Source: Pseudorhizobium xiangyangii (GTDB taxonomy: Bacteria; Pseudomonadota; Alphaproteobacteria; Rhizobiales; Rhizobiaceae). From it: a DNA stretch of 64,000 bases. The stretch lies in contig NZ_JAJAWH010000021.1 of assembly GCF_020531965.1 (NCBI RefSeq), forward strand, positions 1-64,000, read 5' to 3'. Numbering within the stretch: the stretch's first letter is position 1; every line of letters starts with the position of its first letter. This document shows positions 1 to 7,149 of the stretch, piece by piece. The translations under genes were made by a program, and so were the position numbers. The notes under the pieces were generated by a model. It searched no databases. It was not told the origin of the DNA and saw only the letters and a program-made list of their open reading frames with translations.

Positions 1-41
1 CTGGCGTAGTTCCATGGTTGTCCCTCCGTGCGGAAACACTA

Positions 42-72
42 CATATTGTTCCTATATCACTCCATATTGTTC
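42..72. promoter_or_regulatory. Direct repeat upstream of the XRE regulator gene
   Basis: The 10-base word CATATTGTTC occurs at 42-51 and again at 63-72, a spacing of 21 bases or two helical turns on one DNA face. It lies 40-70 bases before the ATG of the small XRE-type regulator. Spaced direct repeats of this kind are common operators, so self-regulation is a reasonable inference. No binding data can be seen from the sequence. Confidence 0.4.
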
Positions 73-86
73 GTGGCCATAGTGGT

Positions 87-110
87 GTTCCCCGGGAACA
101 AGGTGTTCCC
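87..110. promoter_or_regulatory. Inverted repeat plus half-site next to the XRE start
   Basis: GTTCCC and GGGAAC form a perfect inverted repeat at 87-99 with one central base, and a further GTTCCC half-site at 105-110 abuts the ATG at 111. The three copies cover the place where a ribosome binding site would sit, and no Shine-Dalgarno sequence is evident. It could be a second operator for the downstream repressor-like protein. Confidence 0.4.
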
Positions 111-443
111 ATGGATCTTTTGGCAAGACGGCTTCAGGAACGTGCTAAACAGCTTGGTATTTCCAATGCCGAGGCGGCACGTCGTGTCGGATTGGAAGAG
201 CGGAGATATGCTCACTACGCGTCTGGGAGGAGAGAGCCCGATTTAGCAACTCTCGTGCGTATCGCCGCCACCCTCGGTACGACACCCAACTGGTTGCTGG
301 GCGTCCCGGCCGGGCCCGACATAGATGCAGACGTATCCACGCTAGTCGAACGCTTTGCCTATGCTGCGAATAGCATGTCCCTTCGGGAGTTGGAATTGTG
401 CGTCATACAGGCGGAAGCCGTAGCCGCCGCTCCACGCAAATAG
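111..443 (+). CDS. XRE-family helix-turn-helix regulator
   Basis: A 110-residue protein with one lambda-repressor-like HTH domain at about residues 5-60, recognisable from the run ISNAEAARRVG, the following RRYAHYASGRREPDL recognition region and the TTPNWLLG end. The C-terminal 45 residues are a short helical tail of unknown role. I start at the ATG at 111, where the HTH fold begins; upstream in-frame codons only add sequence unlike this family. Repeats at 42-110 may be its operators. The target genes are unknown. The nearest downstream gene is a histidine kinase more than 600 bases away, so co-transcription is unlikely. Confidence 0.8.
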   Translation: MDLLARRLQERAKQLGISNAEAARRVGLEERRYAHYASGRREPDLATLVRIAATLGTTPNWLLGVPAGPDIDADVSTLVERFAYAANSMSLRELELCVIQAEAVAAAPRK

Positions 444-1079
444 TGCCCCTCAGATCTGATAAGCTCTCAACGCTTGATCCTGAACCCGATGCACACGGGC
501 GCCAACATCCACCGGCGCGCATTGCGTGGCTGTAGCACAAAAGGTAACTTGGCTCAGATAGCAGAGTTATTCGTTTTCAATACCAAACCTTCAAAAAAAG
601 AGGGTTTATGATTAAACTACCGCAATGTTTCGCTGCTCTGCAGTTTGCGTTCCGTTGTCCAGCGTTGCCGCCGAACGTCACCAATCATCAGGTCAACCTG
701 TCGAGACTCATTAGGGCACAAGCCTGTTCTTGAGCTTTCCTGCTTATGCTAAGTGTCCGGTCGAAAGTGGGGGCGGTTCAGGGAACCAATTAGGTGACAA
801 GGCCTGGCAATTGTTCAAACCAAGAGACCTTTTCGGGAGTAGTACTTCCGGACGACAGATTATGACATAAGGTCTACGGCAGATCGGACTAAAGTCCGAA
901 TAAATCGCCATCGGGTTCAGTTAATATTCAGGCGTTCGACCGTATCCGAAACAGAATGCTTCTCCGAAGGTGAGTCCCGTTGCTGCTCGCATTCAATACG
1001 ATTTCGGGTCCGGTTGATCGAGGCGTCGCAGGGAGTCTTGTTCGTGCCAACAGTGAGGACTGGATCCCCTTATTCAAGA
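444..1079. other. Intergenic region before the histidine kinase
   Basis: About 640 bases without a convincing gene. I see one clean inverted repeat (884-899), a short A-rich run near 592-600 flanked by AAACC and GGTTT that could form a weak hairpin after the XRE gene, and no good tRNA or small-RNA fold. The promoter of the kinase gene must lie here, but I cannot place it. Confidence 0.4.
884..899. promoter_or_regulatory. 16-bp inverted repeat upstream of the kinase gene
   Basis: TCGGACT and AGTCCGA form a perfect 7-base inverted repeat around a two-base centre, about 180 bases before the kinase start. Operators of NarL/FixJ-type regulators are often short palindromes of this kind, so the response regulator at 2490-3167 is a candidate ligand. 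This is inference only. Confidence 0.25.
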
Positions 1080-2534
1080 ATGGATATCTTTCGGCGGTCC
1101 CGGCTTGAGACACGGTTCTTTCTCATAACCTCGTCAATCCTCCTCGCTCTCATGTTCGGATTTGCTTTCTGGACAACGAAAAGTATTGAACATGCGGTGA
1201 TGAGAGGCGCGGGTAGCGTCGGTGCGGGCTATCTCAGGACGTTTATCGCGCCCATGCTCGACAACGAGGAGATGGAGCGCAAACAGGCAAGCCCTCATCT
1301 GAGTGCGCAACTCGACCTGCTGTCGCGCAGAGACCAGAGCAATCGGCATGTGGCGCAGCTCAAGATCTGGAACCCGGACGGTACGCTATTCTACCCCAAA
1401 TCGACTTCGGCGGAGGGGACACCTGCCGTCTTCGACGAGCTTCGGCGAGCCCTCTCGGGAGAATTTGTCGTATCCACGACCAGCAGTTCAAAGCATGAGT
1501 ACACCGCACAGGAAGTCGATGGAGCGTTTATTGAAGTCTACGCGCCGTTGGCGACGGACGAAGCCGGCAATGTACGGCTCGTGGGCGAATTCTATGAGAA
1601 CCCCGCATACCTTTTGGAGGATTTATCGGGGGCATGGTGGAGCACCATGGGTATTGTCTTCGCCTTTTCATTACCCCTGATGGCAACCCTTTACATAATG
1701 GTGCGGGGTGGCAGCAGACTGATTGATCGGCAGTATAGCGCCATATGGGATAACCTTCGTAGAGCTCTGGAACTGTCAAACCAGAACGAGGCCTTGAGAT
1801 ACTCGGCGGAAAATGCGCGCCGTGAGGCCGGTAAGCTCAACGAAAAACTGCTGGATCAGATTGGCTGTGAGCTCCATGACGGACCAATCCAAATACTGAC
1901 GCTGCTCAAGCTCACACTGAGCGATTTGGCGGCAGAACAGAAACGGAATGGCGTCGTACGAGCCCCCGCCGAACTGCTGGACAAGATCCATCATCTCGTG
2001 ACTTTGGTCCTGGATGAAGTTCGGGATGTATCGGTCGGTCTTGTTCTTCCGGAACTCGATGACCTGTCCTTGCAGCAAACCATACGGCTAGCGGTCCAGC
2101 GCCATACGGATCTGACGGGACATGCAGTTCATCTTCACCAGGAGGTCGCCCCGGAACAGCGAATCAGCCATCTGAACATCTGCATATATCGCTTTGTCCA
2201 GGAAGCACTCATCAATGCCCATCACCACGTCAGGGACAATGAACGGCATGTTCGATATAGGATAAGACGGCGCCTCATCATCATTGCCGTCACTGACCTT
2301 GGGGAAGCAAAGTCCTTGCCGGTCGGGGCAAAGCGGAGGCTTCATCTCGGCCGGTTAACGCAACGGAGGAGGGTTCGCGCATTTGGTGGAAAGATGCGGG
2401 TCCTCCGCAGATCAAACGGCACATCCGTGGTCTCGATTCTACCACTTGATGACTATACCGCATTGCGGGAGCTGAGAGAGACCCCAGCCTCAATTGAGCC
2501 TTTTGCTGCCGGCGTCCGAGAACCTGTCTGCTAG
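1080..2534 (+). CDS. Membrane histidine kinase, HisKA_3 (NarX/DegS-like) type
   Basis: About 484 residues. A first membrane helix follows RRSRLETRFF near the N-terminus, a periplasmic sensor region of about 150 residues follows, and a second helix (GIVFAFSLPLMATLYIMV) comes near residue 200. The phospho-acceptor His is residue 266 in ELHDGPIQ, typical of HisKA_3. The ATPase domain shows an N-box (FVQEALINAHHH), but the G1 box normally read as DxGxG is DLGEAK and the ATP lid is altered, so catalysis may be weak. I prefer the ATG at 1080 because an earlier start adds 22 non-conserved residues. Its last 45 bases overlap the convergent regulator gene, the likely partner. The ligand is unknown. 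Confidence 0.85.
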   Translation: MDIFRRSRLETRFFLITSSILLALMFGFAFWTTKSIEHAVMRGAGSVGAGYLRTFIAPMLDNEEMERKQASPHLSAQLDLLSRRDQSNRHVAQLKIWNPDGTLFYPKSTSAEGTPAVFDELRRALSGEFVVSTTSSSKHEYTAQEVDGAFIEVYAPLATDEAGNVRLVGEFYENPAYLLEDLSGAWWSTMGIVFAFSLPLMATLYIMVRGGSRLIDRQYSAIWDNLRRALELSNQNEALRYSAENARREAGKLNEKLLDQIGCELHDGPIQILTLLKLTLSDLAAEQKRNGVVRAPAELLDKIHHLVTLVLDEVRDVSVGLVLPELDDLSLQQTIRLAVQRHTDLTGHAVHLHQEVAPEQRISHLNICIYRFVQEALINAHHHVRDNERHVRYRIRRRLIIIAVTDLGEAKSLPVGAKRRLHLGRLTQRRRVRAFGGKMRVLRRSNGTSVVSILPLDDYTALRELRETPASIEPFAAGVREPVC

Positions 2535-3167
2535 CATGTTCATCTTCTGGGCCGCCAGCACCACCTCGACGCGGTTTCTGACGGCAAGCTTCTGCATCAG
2601 AAGGCTCATGTAATGCTTAACTGTCTTCTCGCTGATGTTCAGACTAGTCGCGATCTCTCGGTTCCTGCTTCCCCGCATGAGGAGCCTGACGATTTGCAGT
2701 TCCCGATAACTGAGCCGAGCATCCATTCCGGCCTTGTTTGAGACATCGTCCTTCCGAACAGCCATAATAACCTTGCTGGCAAAGCAGGGCGTTATAAAAG
2801 TTTCTCCAGCGCTCGCGGCCCTGATAGCCTCGAAAAGCTCTGATGCCTGGCCGCCCTTCAAGACGTACCCGGACACGCCGAACTTCAGCATCTGCACTGC
2901 GGTCTCGATACTGGGCGCAGCCGTGAAGACGACGACCCGAACGGCCGGGTGTTTCTGTGTCAGCGTTTCAATGGAAGCAACGGGATCGCCCGGCATGCTG
3001 AGATCGACAACCATCACATCCGGTCGCAAATCCTCCGCGATCCTCAAAATGTCAAATGCGCTGGACCCCTGCCCCACCACATTGAGGTCGCTCTTGTTCG
3101 AACAAAGACTGACAAGACCATCCAGTAGAATCGGATGATCGTCGACGAATGCCACTGAGATTGCCAT
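2490..3167 (-). CDS. NarL/FixJ-family response regulator
   Basis: A 225-residue two-domain regulator. The receiver domain (1-120) has the acidic pair D9-D10, phospho-acceptor D55 in VVDLSMPG, a Thr in VVFTAAP and Lys104 in YVLKGG, so it should be phosphorylatable. A LuxR-type HTH follows from about residue 145 (LSYRELQIVRLL, then NISEKTVKHYMSLLMQKL). It is encoded convergent to and overlapping the HisKA_3 kinase gene, which makes that kinase the natural partner. Convergent overlap of a kinase with its regulator means two separate promoters and possible antisense interference between the 3' ends. Confidence 0.9.
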   Translation of the reverse strand: MAISVAFVDDHPILLDGLVSLCSNKSDLNVVGQGSSAFDILRIAEDLRPDVMVVDLSMPGDPVASIETLTQKHPAVRVVVFTAAPSIETAVQMLKFGVSGYVLKGGQASELFEAIRAASAGETFITPCFASKVIMAVRKDDVSNKAGMDARLSYRELQIVRLLMRGSRNREIATSLNISEKTVKHYMSLLMQKLAVRNRVEVVLAAQKMNMLADRFSDAGSKRLN

Positions 3168-3276
3168 GCGCGCTGTCCCCTACCCCATTAACAACCGCTT
3201 AATAAGATAATACACACATTCGATGCCGCAACCAACAAAATTAGCGCTCACTGGCAGCTCTGATACGATCAAGTCT

Positions 3277-3759
3277 CTACGAGATATCGATGATCTCGAG
3301 CTCTTGACCGCCCACGTTCACGCCATCCCCGATCGCTTTGCCCATCAGCATCCTTGCTACCGGAGATACATAGGAGATTGTTCCCGCCTTGGGGTCAGCT
3401 TCATCCTCTCCCACGATCCGGTACGTCTGGACGCGGCCGTCATCGCGGCTGAACGTGACCGTGCTGCCGAAAGCCACGGCATCTGTTGATGCCGGGTCGG
3501 GGACAACCTGAGCAGTGCGAACTCTTTCGCTGAAGTAGCGCAGATCACGCAAGGGGATTGTCGTGATCCGCCGCCGTTCATTCACGTCTTCGATCGTGCT
3601 CGTGGCCTCGTACGCCGAGCGAGCATGCTGGAGCTGCAATTCCAGAGCCTGCAACCCCGCTGCCGTAACCAGGTTGGGATGGGGTGAAATCGCACGATCA
3701 GGCAGCAGGGTTTCCGAGGCAGTTTCGGAACTCTCTTCCTTGGTGAAGGCAACGCTCAC
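3277..3759 (-). CDS. GreA/GreB-family transcription elongation factor-like protein
   Basis: 160 residues. The N-terminal half has the Gre helical signature beginning LVTAAGLQALELQLQHAR and passing through NERRRI, though the coiled coil is shorter than in true GreA. The C-terminal half matches the Gre FKBP-like domain: VAFGSTVTFSRDDGR, YRIVGEDEADPKAGTISYVSPVARMLMGKAIGD. Canonical GreA rescues backtracked RNA polymerase using acidic residues at the coiled-coil tip. Here an extra 30-residue N-terminal stretch and the shortened coil suggest an accessory paralogue of the kind common on rhizobial replicons. It is transcribed alone on the minus strand. Confidence 0.75.
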   Translation of the reverse strand: MSVAFTKEESSETASETLLPDRAISPHPNLVTAAGLQALELQLQHARSAYEATSTIEDVNERRRITTIPLRDLRYFSERVRTAQVVPDPASTDAVAFGSTVTFSRDDGRVQTYRIVGEDEADPKAGTISYVSPVARMLMGKAIGDGVNVGGQELEIIDIS

Positions 3760-3863
3760 GAATTGAACTCCGTTTGAAGTGTGGTGTGCTTTCCTACAGG
3801 ATTGCCCGATATCTCGAGCAATCCGCTTGCGGCTGCGACAGCTGCAGCGTCGCGCTTATGTCC

Positions 3864-4169
3864 CTATTCGGCGGCGATGTGGAAGGGTGCCTGCCCGCGC
3901 TCGGCCTTATCCGTCCGCATCAGATAGATGAGACAGCTTGTGCGCAGGAGCGAGCTAAAATTCGAGATCGAGCCGTTGATTTCGAGCGCTTCATCATAAA
4001 GTGTGGAAAGGAAACGCGCCGTTGACCAGCCCTGCTTTTCTGCAATTTCATCGAGCAGCGCCCAGAATGCCGATTCCAGCTGAATGCTGGTCGAATGCCC
4101 CCCAATGCGCACGGAACGATTGATCGGGCGATACCGCTCCGGGCTTTGCCCCGCATAGATTTCACACAT
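3864..4169 (-). CDS. Ribbon-helix-helix domain protein (RHH_4 type)
   Basis: 101 residues. The core RSVRIGGHSTSIQLESAFWALLDEIA, then GWSTARFLSTLYDEA and a later NFSSLLRTSCLIYL, fits the alphaproteobacterial RHH_4 family (PF13467), small DNA-binding proteins that often act as dimers. The start at 4169 is well supported: a repeated AGGAGG ribosome binding site lies just upstream and a promoter can be placed at 4198-4226. The C-terminal 15 residues are variable. No antitoxin partner gene is visible beside it, so I do not call a toxin-antitoxin pair. Confidence 0.75.
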   Translation of the reverse strand: MCEIYAGQSPERYRPINRSVRIGGHSTSIQLESAFWALLDEIAEKQGWSTARFLSTLYDEALEINGSISNFSSLLRTSCLIYLMRTDKAERGQAPFHIAAE

Positions 4170-4197
4170 AGCCTCCTCCTCTTATTATTATAGTTCT

Positions 4198-4226
4198 AAT
4201 ATGTCTTCGCGCGGCGGAACCGTCAA
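4198..4226 (-). promoter_or_regulatory. Predicted sigma-70-like promoter for the RHH gene
   Basis: On the minus strand TTGACG (4226-4221) is separated by 17 bases from CATATT (4203-4198), giving five and four matches to the two consensus hexamers. The leader to the ATG at 4169 would be about 20 bases and contains the AGGAGG site. A TATAAT word lies closer to the gene but has no partner at the right distance. Confidence 0.4.
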
Positions 4227-4352
4227 ACAAAGAAGTGCCAGTTCCGCGGTTACCCCGATGTCGCCTGACACTTTCTTATCTGCGGTAGCCCACTGCTACC
4301 AGCGCTGTCGCCTTGACGCGTAGATTTGTGGGAAATTCACGGAGAACAGGCG

Positions 4353-4748
4353 TTGGCAAAGGCAATTCATTCCATGATCCGCGTGCTGGACGAGGCACGT
4401 TCAGTCGATTTCTATGGCAAAGTTTTCGGGCTTGAGGTGGCGGACCGTCTGGATTTCGATACGTTCACCCTCGTCTACATGAGCAATGCCGAAAGCCCGT
4501 TCGAGGTCGAGCTGACGATCAACAAGGGGCGCACCGAACCGTATGCTCTGGGCGATGGCTACGGGCATATCGCCGTCTCCGTGTCTGACCTCGACGCTGA
4601 ATACGCCAGGCTCGCGGGTGCGGGCATCACACTCGGTAAGATCGTTGATTTCAATCGCGACGGGGGCCTCCTCGCTCGTTTCTTCTTCGTCACCGATCCG
4701 GATGGCTATAAGATCGAGGTGCTGCAGCGGCACGGCCGCTTCAAGTAA
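4353..4748 (+). CDS. gloA: Lactoylglutathione lyase (glyoxalase I)
   Basis: 131 residues of the VOC superfamily, converting the methylglyoxal-glutathione hemithioacetal to S-lactoylglutathione in the cytosol. The expected metal ligands are visible: His in AIHSMIRV, Glu in PFEVELTI, His in GYGHIAVSV and Glu in GYKIEVLQ. I choose the TTG at 4353 as start because GGAG at 4341-4344 sits at ideal spacing and the protein then begins AKAIHSM as in relatives; the ATG at 4371 would remove the first metal-binding His. It stands 81 bases before the GMC dehydrogenase genes on the same strand and might be co-transcribed with them. Confidence 0.88.
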   Translation: MAKAIHSMIRVLDEARSVDFYGKVFGLEVADRLDFDTFTLVYMSNAESPFEVELTINKGRTEPYALGDGYGHIAVSVSDLDAEYARLAGAGITLGKIVDFNRDGGLLARFFFVTDPDGYKIEVLQRHGRFK

Positions 4749-4829
4749 TTCGCCGCCGCCCTGAGGAGGAGCGGCGGCGCATTCTCGCCTGCCTTCGGGC
4801 ATGCATTCGACCAGATGGGAGGAAATACC

Positions 4830-5360
4830 ATGACAACAATCTATGAGCCTTCGCGCGGCCTTTCGCGTCGCGAATTACTCAAGCGCGGCACAGTGGGCGC
4901 AGCGCTCCTGATCTCAGGCCAGGCAGTAATCTGTCCCGAGGCGGCCTGGGCCTTGGAAGCGACCACACTCAAGCCTGAAACCATGGCAACCCTGATCCGG
5001 CTTGCGCGCGACATCTACCCGCACGATCAACTTGCCGATCGCTTCTATGCCGTGGCGGTAAAGGGGCAGGATGCCCTCGCCGCAAAGACGCCGGAACACA
5101 AAACACTGATCGAAGATGGCATTGCCGATCTCGACAAACGCTCAGGCCCCGGCGGCTATCGCAGCATGGCGTGGGAGGACGATCGTGTCGCCATCCTGCG
5201 CGACATCGAGACAACGCCCTTCTTCCAAGCTGTACGAGGCGACCTCGTCGTCAGTCTCTACAACCAGAAGGAGATCTGGCCGATCTTCGGCTACGAGGGG
5301 GAGTCCTATTCCAAGGGCGGCTACGTCGAGCGCGGCTTTAACGACATCGAATGGCTCTGA
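4830..5360 (+). CDS. Tat-exported small subunit of a GMC-type membrane dehydrogenase
   Basis: 176 residues, similar to gluconate 2-dehydrogenase subunit 3. The N-terminus carries a twin-arginine motif (SRRELLKRG) followed by a hydrophobic stretch and an alanine-rich cleavage region near AAWALEA, so it probably guides the cofactor-loaded large subunit through Tat. The ATG at 4830 follows GGAGGAAA at proper spacing; the ATG at 4815 encodes that Shine-Dalgarno and is unlikely. The large subunit gene starts 78 bases downstream. In this family the small subunit has no cofactor and supports the flavoprotein. Confidence 0.82.
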   Translation: MTTIYEPSRGLSRRELLKRGTVGAALLISGQAVICPEAAWALEATTLKPETMATLIRLARDIYPHDQLADRFYAVAVKGQDALAAKTPEHKTLIEDGIADLDKRSGPGGYRSMAWEDDRVAILRDIETTPFFQAVRGDLVVSLYNQKEIWPIFGYEGESYSKGGYVERGFNDIEWL

Positions 5361-5438
5361 CGCTCATCGCCCCCGCTGGAGGAAGCGGTTCGGGCGAATT
5401 TCTAGTGGCGACACAGCATTCACATCCGGGAGGATATC

Positions 5439-7010
5439 ATGGCAGCCCCTTATGATCTCAACGACAACAGCGTCGTCGTCATTATCGGTTCCGGCGCGGG
5501 CGGCGGAACGCTCGGAAACGAGCTTGCGCAGAAAGGCGTCGACGTAGTCATCCTCGAAGCGGGCAATCGCATCGAATACGAGGAATTCATCAATGACGAA
5601 TGGGAGAGCTTTTCACAGCTCGCCTGGCTAGACAATCGCACCACCGGCGGTGGCTGGCGCGTATCCAAGGATTTTCCGAACCTGCCGGCGTGGATCGTCA
5701 AGGCCGTTGGCGGCACGACAACCCACTGGGCCGGCGCATCCCTGCGCTTCCAGGAGCACGAACTCAAGGCGCTGACCAACTACGGCAAGGTCGACGGCGC
5801 CAACCTGCTCGACTGGCCCATCACCTTGGCCGAACTCGAGCCCTACTATGCCAAGGCCGAGGACAAGATGGGCGTGACCCGTACCAACGGCATTGAAGGC
5901 CTGCCGGGCAACAATAACTTCAAGATCCTGAAAGCGGGCGCCGACAAGCTTGGCTACAAGGAATGTCACACCGGCAACATGGCGATCAATTCGGCCGATC
6001 GCGACGACCGCACGAGCTGTCAGCAAACAGGCTTCTGTTTCCAGGGCTGTAAATGGGGCGCCAAGTGGTCGACGCTCTACACCGAAATCCCGAAGGGTGA
6101 GGCGACCGGCAAGCTGGAGGTTCGACCGAACTCCCATGTCGTCAAGATCGAGCATGACGACAGCGGCAAGGTGACGGCCGTGGTCTATGCCGACAAGGAC
6201 GGCAAGCTGCAGAGTCAGAAGGCCCGCATCGTCTGCGTCGCTGGCAATTCCATCGAAAGCCCGCGCCTTCTCCTCAATTCCGCATCGAGCAAATATCCCG
6301 ACGGGCTTGCCAACTCATCGGGCCAGGTCGGCAAGAACTACATGCGCCACACCACGGGCTCGGTCTATGCGGTGTTCGAAAAGCCGGTGCACTTCTATCG
6401 CGGCACCACCATGGCCGGCATCATCCGTGACGAGGCAAAGCACGATCCGTCACGCGGCTTCGTCGGTGGCTACGAGCTGGAAACGCTGGCGCTCGGCATT
6501 CCCTTCATGGCGGCCTTCCTCGATCCGGGTGGCTGGGGCCGCTCCTTCGCGTCCGCCATGGACAGCTACGCCAACATGGCCGGCCTCTGGATCGTCGGCG
6601 AGGACATGCCGCAGGAACAGAACGCCGTGAAACTGCATGGCGAGTTGAAGGACAAATACGGCATGCCGATCCCGGATGTCTGGTTTACCGACCATCCGAA
6701 CGATGTCGCCATGCGAAACCACGCCTACACGCAGGGTGAGGCGCTTTACGCGGCGGTTGGCGCGACGCGCAGTTTCCCGACCCCGCCCTACCCCTCGACC
6801 CACAATCTCGGCACCAACCGCATGAGCGAGAAGGCATCCGATGGCGTCGTCAACAAATGGGGACAGACGCATGACATCCAGAACCTGTTCATCTCGGATG
6901 GCAGCCAGTTCACGACGGGGGCTGCGGAGAACCCGACGCTGACGATCGTCACGCTTGCCATCCGCCAGGCCGATCACATCGCCAAGGAAATGGCTGCCGG
7001 GACCATCTGA
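5439..7010 (+). CDS. GMC-family FAD dehydrogenase, large subunit
   Basis: 523 residues. The FAD-binding Rossmann motif is at residues 11-29 (IIGSGAGGGTLGNELA) and the C-terminal active-site region includes HNLGTNRM and ENPTLTIVTLA. These features place it with gluconate 2-, fructose and sorbitol dehydrogenase large subunits, which oxidise polyols or sugar acids in the periplasm and pass electrons to a cytochrome. It has no signal peptide, in keeping with hitch-hiking export on the Tat-bearing small subunit encoded just upstream. The usual third gene, a membrane c-type cytochrome, is absent: the next gene is convergent. The substrate cannot be deduced. A strong terminator follows. Confidence 0.85.
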   Translation: MAAPYDLNDNSVVVIIGSGAGGGTLGNELAQKGVDVVILEAGNRIEYEEFINDEWESFSQLAWLDNRTTGGGWRVSKDFPNLPAWIVKAVGGTTTHWAGASLRFQEHELKALTNYGKVDGANLLDWPITLAELEPYYAKAEDKMGVTRTNGIEGLPGNNNFKILKAGADKLGYKECHTGNMAINSADRDDRTSCQQTGFCFQGCKWGAKWSTLYTEIPKGEATGKLEVRPNSHVVKIEHDDSGKVTAVVYADKDGKLQSQKARIVCVAGNSIESPRLLLNSASSKYPDGLANSSGQVGKNYMRHTTGSVYAVFEKPVHFYRGTTMAGIIRDEAKHDPSRGFVGGYELETLALGIPFMAAFLDPGGWGRSFASAMDSYANMAGLWIVGEDMPQEQNAVKLHGELKDKYGMPIPDVWFTDHPNDVAMRNHAYTQGEALYAAVGATRSFPTPPYPSTHNLGTNRMSEKASDGVVNKWGQTHDIQNLFISDGSQFTTGAAENPTLTIVTLAIRQADHIAKEMAAGTI

Positions 7011-7023
7011 ACGTCCGATCATT

Positions 7024-7045
7024 CCGGCCGCGACGTCGCGGCCGG
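7024..7045. repeat. Perfect 22-bp GC palindrome after the GMC gene
   Basis: The 22 bases at 7024-7045 equal their own reverse complement (arms reading CCGGCCGCGAC). It begins 13 bases after the GMC stop codon and has no T tract, so it is not a classic terminator by itself. It could cap the mRNA 3' end together with the terminator at 7087-7112, or be a protein-binding site. Confidence 0.45.
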
Positions 7046-7086
7046 CTCCCTCGTGCGGTTCAAATTCACACAGGACCGCGCCAACT

Positions 7087-7112
7087 GTGACCGGGCCACC
7101 GGTCACTTTTTT
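7087..7112 (+). terminator. Rho-independent terminator of the GMC dehydrogenase genes
   Basis: GTGACCGG (7087-7094) pairs perfectly with CCGGTCAC (7099-7106) around the loop GCCA, followed at once by six T residues. It is oriented to end plus-strand transcripts; the left side lacks the T run needed for the convergent M14 gene. Confidence 0.85.
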
Positions 7113-7149
7113 ATGCGAGACTACCTGCCTTGGCAGCTGTAACGCCGGC

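Noticed and set aside
3864-4169. Antitoxin of a toxin-antitoxin pair
   Set aside because: No small partner gene lies next to it and the protein fits the stand-alone RHH_4 family better.
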